From contig NZ_JBBOOK010000001.1 of NCBI RefSeq assembly GCF_038003045.1, forward strand, positions 124,001 through 188,000: a stretch of 64,000 nucleotides of DNA, in the 5' to 3' direction. The stretch is from Sporosarcina sp. FSL W7-1349 (GTDB lineage Bacteria > Bacillota > Bacilli > Bacillales_A > Planococcaceae). Positions 8,264 through 16,306 of the stretch are shown here, in pieces. The number at the start of each line of letters is the position of its first letter. The stretch's first letter is position 1. The notes under the pieces were generated by a model, which saw nothing but the letters and a program-made list of their open reading frames with translations, had not been told where the DNA came from and did not search any database. The position numbers and the translations under genes were made by a program.

Positions 8264-9607
8264 ATGGTGAAGCAACATGATTTTACGGAAGGTAATATCA
8301 TGAAGCAGCTCTTTTTCTTCTCGACACCTATCTTAATTACGAACCTACTGCAAGTATCTTATCAATTCATCGATAGCTTATGGGTCGGTAATCTGATCGG
8401 GGCGGATGCCTTGGGAGCTGTGGCATTGTCTGGAACAGTTATTTTCACGGTCCTCTCATTCGTAATCGGTGTGAATAATGCAGCGCTGACGATTTTATCC
8501 CAACAGAAAGGGAAAGGGAATGAGGCGGGGCTTCGGCGATATTTGAATGCTTTTGTTGTCCTCCTAACGGCTATGGCAATCGTGCTCGGTGTGGCAGGTT
8601 ACTTGCTGGCAGAGCCCATTTTACTATTACTCGGAACGCCGGAGAAGATGGTGGAAATGGCTGCATCCTATTTGCGGATCAATTTTATTGGGATTTTGTT
8701 TTTATTTGGCTATAATTTCATCGGCACGGCCTTCCGAGCGATGGGAGACTCAAAGTCACCGCTTTATTTCGTGCTGACAGCTGTTATTTTGAATGCCGTA
8801 TTGGACCCGTTTTTTATTGCTGTATGCGGTTGGGGCATCGAAGGGGCGGGGTACGCAACGGTAGTCTCGCAAGGAATCGCTTTTCTAGTTGGGATTTACT
8901 ATTCCATCAAGGGAAGTCGCATCCCGTTTTCCAAGCCTCATCTTCCGGCGCGACACGAAGTACTCGCTATTTTGAAGTTGGGAATTCCCGCAGGTTTACA
9001 GATGAGTGTCATTTCCGCCGGGGTAATGGCCATCATGAGTGTGGTTGCTTCTTTCGGTCCCGCTGTCGTAGCCGGCTACGGGGCGGCCCAGCGGTTGGAT
9101 AGCTTGATCATGCTGCCAGCGCAAGCGCTCGGAACAGCCGTCAACAGTATGGCGGGGCAAAATATCGGAGCGGGGAGATGGGACCGTGTGCACCAAATTA
9201 CAAGGTACGGCTTCTTTTATAACCTCATCGTTATGCTTATTTTGGCGTTTGCCATCGTTCTGTTCGCGGATTATGGGATCCGACTATTCATCACGGAGAC
9301 GGAAGCTGCCGATTTTGGTGCTAATTATTTGAAAATGATTGCTTTTTTCTATCCCTTCCTTGGCGTCAACTTCATCCTCAATGGAGCAGTCCGAGCAGCA
9401 GGAGCAATGTTTCAAGTTCTTGTTTTGAATATCATTTCGTTTTGGCTGTTGCGCTATCCGGTTACGTATTTCCTCTCGGGCCTTTTCGGTGAAAAAGGAA
9501 TCGCTCTTGGCATGGGCATTAGTTTTGTTATCAGTAGTATCTTCGCGTTCCTTTATTATCGATACGGAAAATGGAAAAAGGTGAATGCGTTCGCAGATGA
9601 ATCGTAA
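8264..9607 (+). CDS. MATE family multidrug/cation efflux transporter
   Basis: 447 residues with 12 predicted membrane helices in two related halves. The N-terminal DFTEGNIMKQLFFFSTPI and VSYQFIDSLWVGNLIGADAL are the usual MATE entry motif, and PAGLQMSVISAGVMAIMSVV begins the second half. MATE pumps export cationic drugs or metabolites using Na+ or H+ gradients. ATG 8264 is chosen because GGGGGTGG lies 9 bp upstream; an upstream extension would have no ribosome binding site and an odd Cys/Trp-rich N-terminus. It stands alone and is convergent with an AI-2E family gene, sharing a terminator. Confidence 0.9.
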   Translation: MVKQHDFTEGNIMKQLFFFSTPILITNLLQVSYQFIDSLWVGNLIGADALGAVALSGTVIFTVLSFVIGVNNAALTILSQQKGKGNEAGLRRYLNAFVVLLTAMAIVLGVAGYLLAEPILLLLGTPEKMVEMAASYLRINFIGILFLFGYNFIGTAFRAMGDSKSPLYFVLTAVILNAVLDPFFIAVCGWGIEGAGYATVVSQGIAFLVGIYYSIKGSRIPFSKPHLPARHEVLAILKLGIPAGLQMSVISAGVMAIMSVVASFGPAVVAGYGAAQRLDSLIMLPAQALGTAVNSMAGQNIGAGRWDRVHQITRYGFFYNLIVMLILAFAIVLFADYGIRLFITETEAADFGANYLKMIAFFYPFLGVNFILNGAVRAAGAMFQVLVLNIISFWLLRYPVTYFLSGLFGEKGIALGMGISFVISSIFAFLYYRYGKWKKVNAFADES

Positions 9608-9612
9608 TAGAA

Positions 9613-9653
9613 AAAAAGACAAGAAGGACGTCAGCTGTCCGACTTGTCTTTTT
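9613..9653. terminator. Bidirectional terminator between MATE and AI-2E genes
   Basis: AAAAAGACAAG and CTTGTCTTTTT form the outer stem, with an inner GGAC/GTCC pair. T runs exist on both strands. The minus-strand gene stops inside the loop. Confidence 0.85.
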
Positions 9654-10674
9654 GAGTTAAGGGTGTCTGTGCAGGTTCTTTATCGGTCACTTCCAGTATG
9701 TCGAGTAGGAAAACAAAGACGGGAATTCCGATGATCAGTCCCCAGACGCCAAAGAAGTTTTGTGAAAAAATAAGTACGACGAATGTATAGAAAACGGGTA
9801 AATCCGTTTTCGATGACATCAGTTTCGGATTCAAAATATACGCTTCAATCGCATGGATGACCATGATGGCGATGAGTAAGTAGGTGACGGTCAGGAATCC
9901 ACCAATTGTAAAACCGATGATTGTGAGGGGAATTAATGAAATAATAACACCTGCTACAGGGATGAGCCCTAGGAAGAAAATCATAATGGCCAATCCGACG
10001 ATTTGCGGGTAGCCAAGGACCATTAAAACAATGACCGATAAAAATGTATTGACGAGTGCAATGATGAATTGCGCTTCGATCACTTTGCCGAATGTACGAG
10101 AAAATTTCTTTCCGAAAAATTCAATTTCATAATAAAACGGAGCAATCTTACTGTTTTTAAACTTACTCGTGAACTTGATGAGGCGCGGTTTTTCAAGAAG
10201 AAAAAACAAGCTCAAAATCAAAGCGATTAGCACTTGAACACTTGTTTTACTAATATCTGAAAATGACTTCAGTAAAAACGAAAAGCCGTTCTCGATATAG
10301 GCCTTAATCTGTTCACCGGAAATAATGGATTCCAGCATGCCAAGCAATGGATTCTCATGTGGCTGCGTGAAGAAATTCGTCATTTGCTTAATGAGCTGGC
10401 TAATTTCCAGCGAGATGAGTGGTAAATATTTCACAACACCCACTGTCAATATGCTGACTATCAATGTATAAAGTGTGATGACAATCAGTTTATGATTCAA
10501 TTGAACACGCTTTGCCGTAAAATCAACGAGCCGATTCATTAAAAATGAAAAAATAAAGGTAAGCAAGATTAAATTCATCATACTTCTCACACTAAAGAGC
10601 AGAATGATGATTAAGGCAAAAATGATAAATCGTTTTACTTCTTTTTTTCTAAATAATTCTATTAGCGCATCCAT
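9631..10674 (-). CDS. AI-2E family transporter (PerM/YtvI/YueF type)
   Basis: A 347-residue membrane protein with about eight helices, two near the N-terminus followed by a soluble amphipathic region and a helix-rich C-terminal half. The motif FFLGLIPVAGVIISLIPLTI is the family's conserved loop between late helices. Members include E. coli TqsA/PerM, Na+(Li+)/H+ antiporters and uncharacterised Bacillus proteins, so the substrate is open. The gene is monocistronic and faces the MATE gene. The call is based on topology and the conserved motif. Confidence 0.85.
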   Translation of the reverse strand: MDALIELFRKKEVKRFIIFALIIILLFSVRSMMNLILLTFIFSFLMNRLVDFTAKRVQLNHKLIVITLYTLIVSILTVGVVKYLPLISLEISQLIKQMTNFFTQPHENPLLGMLESIISGEQIKAYIENGFSFLLKSFSDISKTSVQVLIALILSLFFLLEKPRLIKFTSKFKNSKIAPFYYEIEFFGKKFSRTFGKVIEAQFIIALVNTFLSVIVLMVLGYPQIVGLAIMIFFLGLIPVAGVIISLIPLTIIGFTIGGFLTVTYLLIAIMVIHAIEAYILNPKLMSSKTDLPVFYTFVVLIFSQNFFGVWGLIIGIPVFVFLLDILEVTDKEPAQTPLTQKDKSDS

Positions 10675-10860
10675 GTAAACAAATACCCCTCGTATTCAAT
10701 TTTTATGTATAAAAATCCACCTATGCCCCTTTGATGTTAGTATCCTCTTGTCTGCTAAAGATTACAAGCAAGAACTCTTTACCTATCGTAGTTTTTGCCA
10801 ATTTAAGTGAATAACTATACGTGCAGGAAAGTGTCATATATTCAAACATTACTCAGAAAC
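10675..10860. other. Non-coding intergenic region
   Basis: AT-rich DNA upstream of the AI-2E gene and before a dispersed palindromic repeat. No gene, RNA or clear promoter is recognised. Confidence 0.4.
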
Positions 10861-10900
10861 GATTCTGAATTGTTTCCGAATTGCAAAGGTGACTGTCACC
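10855..10900. repeat. Dispersed palindromic repeat, copy 1
   Basis: Contains the odd-length palindrome GGTGACTGTCACC (10888-10900), preceded by GATTCTGAATTGTTTCCGAA and a short inverted repeat GAAACGATTC/GAATTGTTTC. The same block occurs at about 17371-17425, 18203-18230 and 25124-25191. Confidence 0.75.
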
Positions 10901-10904
10901 AGGA

Positions 10905-10979
10905 AAGCGGGGGAGAAAAGCTGGCAGAAAAACAAGGGATTGAATGAAAAGAAATGGATCGGCACTCGCCGGTCCATTT
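10905..10979 (+). pseudogene. Probable remnant of a VWA-lipoprotein gene 3' end with its terminator
   Basis: The sequence up to GGATTGAATGAAAAGAA and the following stem (AAATGGATCGGC-ACTC-GCCGGTCCATTT) align with the last codons and terminator of the VWA lipoprotein gene (8080-8156). ATTGAATGAAAAGAA is identical in both. No open frame of matching length remains. The hairpin may still end transcription of the minus-strand STM3941-like gene. Confidence 0.5.
10952..10979. terminator. Hairpin likely terminating the STM3941-like gene
   Basis: AAATGGATCGGC and GCCGGTCCATTT pair with one mismatch around an ACTC loop. It lies about 30 bp beyond the minus-strand stop codon. A poly-T tail is weak on both strands. 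Confidence 0.55.
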
Positions 10980-11007
10980 CGTTGAAACTTCATTCGCATT
11001 CAATACT

Positions 11008-11541
11008 TTACGCTTGCTCTCCAAATGTTTCGTCCAGTTTCAATTGCCACTGATGGCCGATTTTATCCATAAGTTCTTCCGGGGAGCACGCTAAATTGTT
11101 TGCGGGGATGTTCACTTGTGACGGAAGAAGCCCTTTATTGAGCTTGTTCAATATGCGTTTAATACCGCTGGAGCGATCGATAATCAAGTTGGGATCAAAG
11201 GTGAAAATAGCGAGGAATAATTGTCCGCTCATTGTAATGAATTCAACGCTCTCAATCTCTTCCCATTTCACCAGTCCGGCTCCGATAAAACTGGACCGAT
11301 CGATAATGCCTTCATCCGTGATCATGACCGCGGGCTTTCGGATTATCAATTCCTTTACGTAATAAACCCCGCCCAAGCCAAAGAAGGCGATGGTTATGAC
11401 CCCAATTACTCCTAGCCAAAACGGTGATCCTTCCTCCGTTGATATCCACAAAAATAAAACGCCCAACAACGTGAATAGCAAGGAAAAGAAGAACAGCATG
11501 AACATCCTTCCCTTTTTCGGATAAATTTCTATCGCATTCAA
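11008..11541 (-). CDS. STM3941-like two-helix membrane protein
   Basis: 177 residues. The N-terminus (IEIYPKKGRMFMLFFFSLLF), two membrane helices (about 13-33 and 42-62) and a C-terminal soluble domain (IRKPAVMITDEGIIDRSS...VKWEEIESVEF) match the STM3941 family, which looks like a membrane-anchored PH-like domain. TTG 11541 is chosen because GGAGAGGG lies about 8 bp upstream; the longer form from 11586 also begins with TTG but lacks a ribosome binding site. No operon partner. Function is unknown. Confidence 0.7.
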   Translation of the reverse strand: MNAIEIYPKKGRMFMLFFFSLLFTLLGVLFLWISTEEGSPFWLGVIGVITIAFFGLGGVYYVKELIIRKPAVMITDEGIIDRSSFIGAGLVKWEEIESVEFITMSGQLFLAIFTFDPNLIIDRSSGIKRILNKLNKGLLPSQVNIPANNLACSPEELMDKIGHQWQLKLDETFGEQA

Positions 11542-11586
11542 ATTTCCCTCTCCTTCCAATAGACTAATTGGTTGTCTGTTTGACAA

Positions 11587-12047
11587 AAAAGTAAGCCAGG
11601 CAATCGGCCCAAAACATTATACTCTCCTCTTGGAAATAAAAGCAAAACAACATAACAATAGGTTGATACAGTTCCAAAAAGTTCCTGGTGAATGATAAAA
11701 ATGTTTGAGATCGGGAAGTGATTCCAACAAACTAACTTCTGACTGGCAACATTCTTGTCGCCGGTTCCCTGAATGCGAGGATCAATAATTCTGCTGCCTC
11801 GTTCCGATTTCAGCTGTCTTAAATGAAACAAAAGAATTGGATATGAACGTATACTCGTAAGTTTGACCCGATTATTCGTCTAGGACAGCGTGTGAAGTAG
11901 AGAGGGTTTCACCTTTTAAACTCGAAAAGGAAGTTAATCCTAGAGTCCTTCTGCTTAGTCTGAAAACCTCGTGATCTTACGTTATTTGACCTTAGCAACC
12001 GAGCGTGATATTTATAACCTATGTCAAAACATGGATTATACATTTTG
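11587..12047. other. Non-coding region upstream of the toxin island
   Basis: No supported gene is seen on either strand. The small ESAT-6-like/DUF chaperone genes that often precede LXG toxins are absent here. Confidence 0.5.
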
Positions 12048-12091
12048 GGAAAGGGGACGGGGAGAAGTGGGGACTGTCTTTGTACAATGGG
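12048..12091. repeat. Possible degenerate copy of the dispersed palindromic repeat
   Basis: GGGGACTGTCTTTGTACAA followed by TGG resembles the right part of copy 2 (GGTGACTGTCACCTTTACAA followed by AATGG). The palindrome is broken. The match is short, so the assignment is tentative. Confidence 0.35.
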
Positions 12092-12113
12092 TGGATGGGC
12101 AGGTGGAGGCGCG

Positions 12114-13619
12114 TTGAAAATTCTGGCTGTCAGTCCATTTCATGAAGGGTTGCGAACTAATATCGACATGCTGACCCGCCTGAAGTCGGAGATGGAGGCG
12201 GTAGAAACGGCCATTACGGCGTTTGTCGCACTTGACGAAGCGTTCAAAGGGGAGGGGGGCCATGCCATCCGGTCGTTTTATAATGAAGTCCATCTTCCGT
12301 TTATTCGGCTGTTCCATATGACGCAGAGTGATTTTCTAAACGTGCTCGAGCGCATGGATGCTGCCTTGAGCGCACTCGAACCCGATCCGTCCGGTTTCAT
12401 CCGTGAAAGCTTCCTTGAAGGGGAAGTGGAGCAGGGATTGGATGAAATTGCAATGGTGACGGCGAGCTTGACCGATGAAGCGAACCAGATCATGAGCAAA
12501 GTGGCGGATATTATCGCGCTGCCGAATATGGACGACAGCGACGTGCAGGATGGCGTTTACAGGTCGAAGAAAAAGCGGGATAATACAGTAACGGAGCTGC
12601 ATGCCTTTGATTCGGAACAGACAAGTGTATTGTCTGCCATCCATGATCATCTTCAGGTAATGCAGCGTTGGATCACGGACGTCGAAGGGATGTTCACGGA
12701 CGATAGATCGGATATCCATTTCGACACCGGTCAATGGGCGGAACTGCTGGCGAAGAATCTTCTTCAGACGGATGTGCAATACCAAGAGAAGTTCACAACG
12801 GGTGTCCTCGGTGGTTCCGAGTCACCGAAGGAACTCCAACAGAGCATCGAATCGAACCTGATTGAAGCGAATAAAACGATTGCTGCAACTAGCAAAGATG
12901 AAGACTTGCAGCGGATCTATGCGGCGTTGGCAACAGAGGGAGCCCATTTACAAACGCGGGCCCGGACGAAAGCCAGTGTCAATGATGGCAATCCGGACAT
13001 GCAATACAAGGCGGTCATTGGCGAGCGTGCGAACTTCCAGGGACTTGTCCCGCCAAACGCAGGCAAGGCTGCGAAGGCAGTCTTGGATTTTTTAGTCATG
13101 GACGACGTCAATACCATACTGGATAAGGACGCTTCCTTATTGGACAAAGGCATGGCCATCGTTTCGGTCACACCGATCGGAAAAGGCATCAAAGCGGGAA
13201 GACTAGGATTCAAGTTCCTGAAGAAGACATTCGGCGGCAAGACGAAAGACGTCGGCAAAGTGGCAGATCCGAAAAAGATGGGGATTGTGGACAATGATAA
13301 GATCCTAACAAAAAATGGGGCCTTCAGGGATGCAAAGAGAAATGCCGGGATTCCCAACTCTACTCAGCATAAGAAGCCTGTCGATGTTTACGATGGGTCA
13401 ACCGAGAATAGACGAGTATATGAATTCGAAGTGGATGGAAAGAAAAAATATATAATAGAGCACAGGGAAGATAAATTTGGACGAGGTCCTCACTTTCATG
13501 GAGCGGACGATTTAAAGGGCAGTCCGTTGGAAAAAGGAAGATATAATCAGTATCCTGGACATTCACCAGAAGATTTAAGTGGTTATAAAAAGAAGGGAAA
13601 CCGTGGGGAAGGTGATTAA
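12114..13619 (+). CDS. LXG-domain polymorphic toxin with C-terminal HNH/EndoVII-type (EHHH-like) nuclease tip
   Basis: 501 residues from the TTG chosen because GGTGGAGG lies 4-5 bp upstream and the protein then begins at the usual LXG start (LKILAVSPFHEGLRTNI). The LXG domain, all helical and used for export through the type VII secretion system, covers about 1-215. A helical linker follows, then a hydrophobic pre-toxin segment (about 300-365, FLVMDDVNTILDKD...VTPIGKGIKAG). The last 100 residues carry FRDAKRNAGIPNSTQ and, after an E-rich strand, EHREDKFGRGPHFHG, the pattern of HNH/endonuclease VII fold toxins (Tox-HNH-EHHH). The predicted action is DNA cleavage in competitor cells. Candidate immunity genes follow directly. 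The tip is divergent from the copies I know, with no second GH motif. Confidence 0.8.
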   Translation: MKILAVSPFHEGLRTNIDMLTRLKSEMEAVETAITAFVALDEAFKGEGGHAIRSFYNEVHLPFIRLFHMTQSDFLNVLERMDAALSALEPDPSGFIRESFLEGEVEQGLDEIAMVTASLTDEANQIMSKVADIIALPNMDDSDVQDGVYRSKKKRDNTVTELHAFDSEQTSVLSAIHDHLQVMQRWITDVEGMFTDDRSDIHFDTGQWAELLAKNLLQTDVQYQEKFTTGVLGGSESPKELQQSIESNLIEANKTIAATSKDEDLQRIYAALATEGAHLQTRARTKASVNDGNPDMQYKAVIGERANFQGLVPPNAGKAAKAVLDFLVMDDVNTILDKDASLLDKGMAIVSVTPIGKGIKAGRLGFKFLKKTFGGKTKDVGKVADPKKMGIVDNDKILTKNGAFRDAKRNAGIPNSTQHKKPVDVYDGSTENRRVYEFEVDGKKKYIIEHREDKFGRGPHFHGADDLKGSPLEKGRYNQYPGHSPEDLSGYKKKGNRGEGD

Positions 13620-13620
13620 T

Positions 13621-14100
13621 TTGGGCGGCGAAAGACAAGCCAAGATGGAGTTGTTGAAAAGAAAAAGCAGAAGGAAGAAGTTGATTGAAGAATTGCACTT
13701 CATGGATCTTCCGGAAGCCCCTTTTTTAGACGGTGATGATAATGATTCATTTTGTAAAAAAGTATTCTCATTACTTCTCACAAAGGAAAATAAGGTTCAG
13801 GTGCAAGGGGAGGACTATAAAGAAAATATTCAAAAGTCAAAGCGTTTATTGTATGAATTGATTGCTCAGATTGAAGACATCCCCAACGAAGGAAGAGTAC
13901 TGTTTTTTAGAGAGAATGAAATAGAAGCTGTTTTGGTTCAAGTAAATGAAGTATTTCGTAATCTAGAAAAAGTTCTTGAAGTAACCAAATTTTCGACAGG
14001 GTATGGAGACTTTGTTCTCGTTGGTGAAGATTTCAATTTTGGATTATGTATAGAAAGAACAGAGTATTTTTATGAACTTACGGTTTGGGGGTTGGAATAA
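13621..14100 (+). CDS. Probable cognate immunity protein of the LXG toxin
   Basis: A 159-residue acidic protein starting 1 bp after the toxin stop codon; TTG 13621 is chosen because GGGGAAGGTG lies just upstream (ATG 13645 is possible). The sequence is mostly helical, ending in strands (YGDFVLVGEDFNFGLCIERT, then YFYELTVWGLE). No signal peptide or membrane segment. I cannot name the family. Its position directly behind a nuclease toxin, acidity and size are typical of immunity proteins that block the toxin's active site in the cytoplasm. Base composition is AT-richer than the toxin's LXG part, as is common for exchanged toxin tips and immunity genes. A terminator follows. Confidence 0.6.
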   Translation: MGGERQAKMELLKRKSRRKKLIEELHFMDLPEAPFLDGDDNDSFCKKVFSLLLTKENKVQVQGEDYKENIQKSKRLLYELIAQIEDIPNEGRVLFFRENEIEAVLVQVNEVFRNLEKVLEVTKFSTGYGDFVLVGEDFNFGLCIERTEYFYELTVWGLE

Positions 14101-14113
14101 ACGAGGAATTTGA

Positions 14114-14153
14114 GAATCTTGATTGGCTGAATGTCTATCAAGGTTCTTTTTTT
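14114..14153 (+). terminator. Terminator after the first immunity gene
   Basis: GAATCTTGAT and ATCAAGGTTC pair around a 13-nt loop, followed by seven T. Confidence 0.75.
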
Positions 14154-14171
14154 GCAGGTCAACGGAAAACA

Positions 14172-14420
14172 GGGTAGGGGTTTAGGACTTGGACTTAGAT
14201 GCCGACGTTTTGCAAATTCAGATAAGGAACTGTCGATTTGCTTTGTTAGCAGACGACTTGGAGGAATTATTAAACCGGGTTGCCGAAGTATATGCTGTTT
14301 TTGATTACCCGAAAGACATGGAAAGCTTTATTAATTATCTGCCTCCTTCAGATGGTTTTGATCCTTTCCTATATACTAAAGAAGAAAATGAAATCAGGTT
14401 AATTACCTGACTGAATGTCT
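14172..14420 (+). pseudogene. Truncated duplicate of a DUF2247 gene
   Basis: The translated piece (73 codons from 14189) matches the C-terminal half of the intact DUF2247 gene downstream: DDLEELL.RVAEVYA.FDYP, then MESFINYLPP.DGFDP and YTKEEN are shared. Relative to that gene it lacks the N-terminal half, has an internal deletion of about seven codons (the segment before DDLEEL) and leaves frame near the end. No ribosome binding site is visible. It is a decayed immunity-type gene left by duplication or exchange in the island. Confidence 0.75.
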
Positions 14421-14549
14421 TTCCAGATTTTTTTGTTGGGATTCCTGAATCCTAAAATAGGGGAGAAGTATCAGAATGATAATGGTCCGGCTAGCTGCCT
14501 CCTCTGAAATTTCCAAAAATGTCGATTGAAAAGATTAGGGGGGATATTT

Positions 14550-14996
14550 TTGTTCAAAGATGAAATAAATGAGGAATTTATGGATTTTAAAGAGGCGAAC
14601 GAAGGGGATTTCACATGGTGGAACTATGTCAATATGAAATCGGATATACACACAGCTCTCGGGTTTGCAAAATTTTTCTATCCGGATATTGTTGAGGTGG
14701 AAGGATGCTTTTTATTAAAAGATAAGTTCTCACAAAAGAATTTCAGTAGGTGGAAAAAGGATTATCAAAATAATAAAGTGACAATCGAAAAAATGATGAA
14801 CCTGTACCAAGTAAAAGATTTTTTTCATATCAATGTTGGTGAAGAAGACCTAAGGGACCAAATTCAGGCATTAGGAGAAGCCCTTAGAAAATTCTGGTCC
14901 CTTAGCTTTAAAGACAGGTTTCCCAATCGAAATATAGTTGTAAGTGTTTTCGAGGAAGAAGACGGAGAATTTTTTATTACCGTCCATGAACAGTGA
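14550..14996 (+). CDS. Uncharacterised protein in the toxin island, possible immunity protein
   Basis: 148 residues from TTG 14550, preceded by AGGGGGG at 6 bp. Soluble, acidic and aromatic-rich (FTWWNYVNMKSD; FWSLSFKDRFPNRNIVVSVF), with a C-terminal alternation of strands. No signal peptide or helix-turn-helix is seen. I do not recognise a named family. Low GC, isolated transcription and location between fragments of immunity genes suggest an orphan immunity protein retained against foreign toxins. Confidence 0.5.
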   Translation: MFKDEINEEFMDFKEANEGDFTWWNYVNMKSDIHTALGFAKFFYPDIVEVEGCFLLKDKFSQKNFSRWKKDYQNNKVTIEKMMNLYQVKDFFHINVGEEDLRDQIQALGEALRKFWSLSFKDRFPNRNIVVSVFEEEDGEFFITVHEQ

Positions 14997-15091
14997 TAAA
15001 AATTCATTGTTTTGATTCGATAGCCTTGATTGGTTACATGGCTTTTCAAGACTTGCGGCCAATTCACTAAAGTGAAAGCGGGTGAAAGAGA

Positions 15092-15607
15092 ATGGATCCA
15101 CAACTTTTATATCATGCATATTTACCGGATGACCATCAACATTTTGTATACAAAGAGCAAGTCATACTGGATGGCATACATTGCACTACAGGATCCAACC
15201 ATCGCTATAGCAACGGCGGCAAGGTGAAAATGGAAATTACCGAGAGCTTGAGGCCTTCTCATATACCTGCCTGGGTCGATTTCCGAGAAGCGATAGGAGT
15301 GGACTTGATAAACCGTTTTACTAGATCTTTCTGTTTTCCTTTATTTACCGATAAGATTCTAGTATTTGACGGCGACATTTCATTATCCATCTATGATCAG
15401 GCATTTTATGAAGATGTAAAGGATTTTGATGAAGAAGCCTTGAATTTCGACACTGGAGAAAATATAGAGCACTGGATTGCATTGTATTGGAAAAGTATGA
15501 TGACGTTGAATGAATATCTTTTACAGAAACCATATATGAAGCCGGAAGTGTTGGTGTTTGAACCTGTTCCTACAGAACTCATCAACATTTGCGAGGAGAA
15601 TCCTTAA
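15092..15607 (+). CDS. Uncharacterised protein co-transcribed with a DUF2247 gene
   Basis: A 171-residue soluble protein with many aromatic and acidic residues, and ATG preceded by GGGTGAAAGAG. Motif-like stretches are SNHRYSNGGKVKMEITESLR and FCFPLFTDKILVFDGDISLS. Its TAA overlaps the ATG of the next gene (TAATG), so the two are translationally coupled. It is likely an immunity or immunity-associated protein by context only; no family is recognised. Confidence 0.5.
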   Translation: MDPQLLYHAYLPDDHQHFVYKEQVILDGIHCTTGSNHRYSNGGKVKMEITESLRPSHIPAWVDFREAIGVDLINRFTRSFCFPLFTDKILVFDGDISLSIYDQAFYEDVKDFDEEALNFDTGENIEHWIALYWKSMMTLNEYLLQKPYMKPEVLVFEPVPTELINICEENP

Positions 15608-16140
15608 TGTGTCTGATGGATATTTTTAAGCAGAACCAAATCAGTTTTGATTGGAAAACGGTTTATGCAGGGGTAAAATTAGATCTCCTAAAACCTAGTG
15701 AAATCTCTAGCTATGCAGTTGAGTTATTAACTCACCATCCAGAAATAGACGATCCAAACATGATTCAGCTTGCCTGGAGAGAAGAAGAAACAGATTACGA
15801 GATGGTATGGATACGTTTATTGAAGGAGTTAGGTGTTCAGGACTTGGATTTGGATGCCGACATCTGGCAAATTGAGAAAAGGAAATGGCGATTTGCTTTA
15901 TTAGCTTCTCTGAAAATGGAGTATCCAGACGACTTGGAGGAATTATTAAGCCAGGTTGCCGAAGTATATGCTGATTTTGATTACCCTGAAGGCATGGAAA
16001 GCTTTATTAACTATCTGCCTCCTCCAGATGGTTTTGATCCTTCCCGATACACGAAAGAAGAAAATGTTGTCAGGCTATTTACCTTGTTTAATGAATTTCT
16101 AAATAAGGAGCTGCACTATTTACAGCAATATGTAGTTTAA
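15607..16140 (+). CDS. DUF2247 family protein, probable immunity protein
   Basis: 177 residues with the DUF2247 layout: an N-terminal helical part (FDWKTVYAGVKLDLLKPSEI), a central KWRFALLASL helix and the C-terminal FDYPEGMESFINYLPPPDG block. ATG 15607 overlaps the upstream stop codon and has GAGGAGAA at 6 bp. DUF2247 proteins are found in polymorphic-toxin immunity clusters of Firmicutes. A truncated duplicate lies about 1.3 kb upstream. It acts, if so, in the cytoplasm by binding a toxin; the partner is unknown. Confidence 0.65.
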   Translation: MCLMDIFKQNQISFDWKTVYAGVKLDLLKPSEISSYAVELLTHHPEIDDPNMIQLAWREEETDYEMVWIRLLKELGVQDLDLDADIWQIEKRKWRFALLASLKMEYPDDLEELLSQVAEVYADFDYPEGMESFINYLPPPDGFDPSRYTKEENVVRLFTLFNEFLNKELHYLQQYVV

Positions 16141-16265
16141 GGACTGTTTGAAATGAGATTGATACGAGACAAGGTCTTTTTTTATAGAGACCCTCGAATT
16201 CAAAAGCGGCGGACAAGTTTCATGGCGGAAATGATGTTCGGCTACCCAATCAGTCTGTCATACTA

Positions 16266-16302
16266 AAAATCCCGCCCAGACGAGAGAGGTCTGAACGGAA
16301 TT
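16266..16302. terminator. Terminator of the minus-strand 163-residue protein gene
   Basis: AAATCCCGCCCAGAC pairs imperfectly with GTCTGAACGGAATTT around a short loop, just past the minus-strand stop codon. Confidence 0.6.
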
Positions 16303-16306
16303 TCAT

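Noticed and set aside
12021..12113. N-terminal extension of the LXG toxin
   Set aside because: LXG proteins start at the MK-x-L-x-V motif; the extension is Gly/Cys-rich and covers a possible repeat copy.
13360..13698. Minus-strand frame antisense to the toxin tip
   Set aside because: No ribosome binding site, no homologue-like features; antisense shadow of the toxin and immunity genes.
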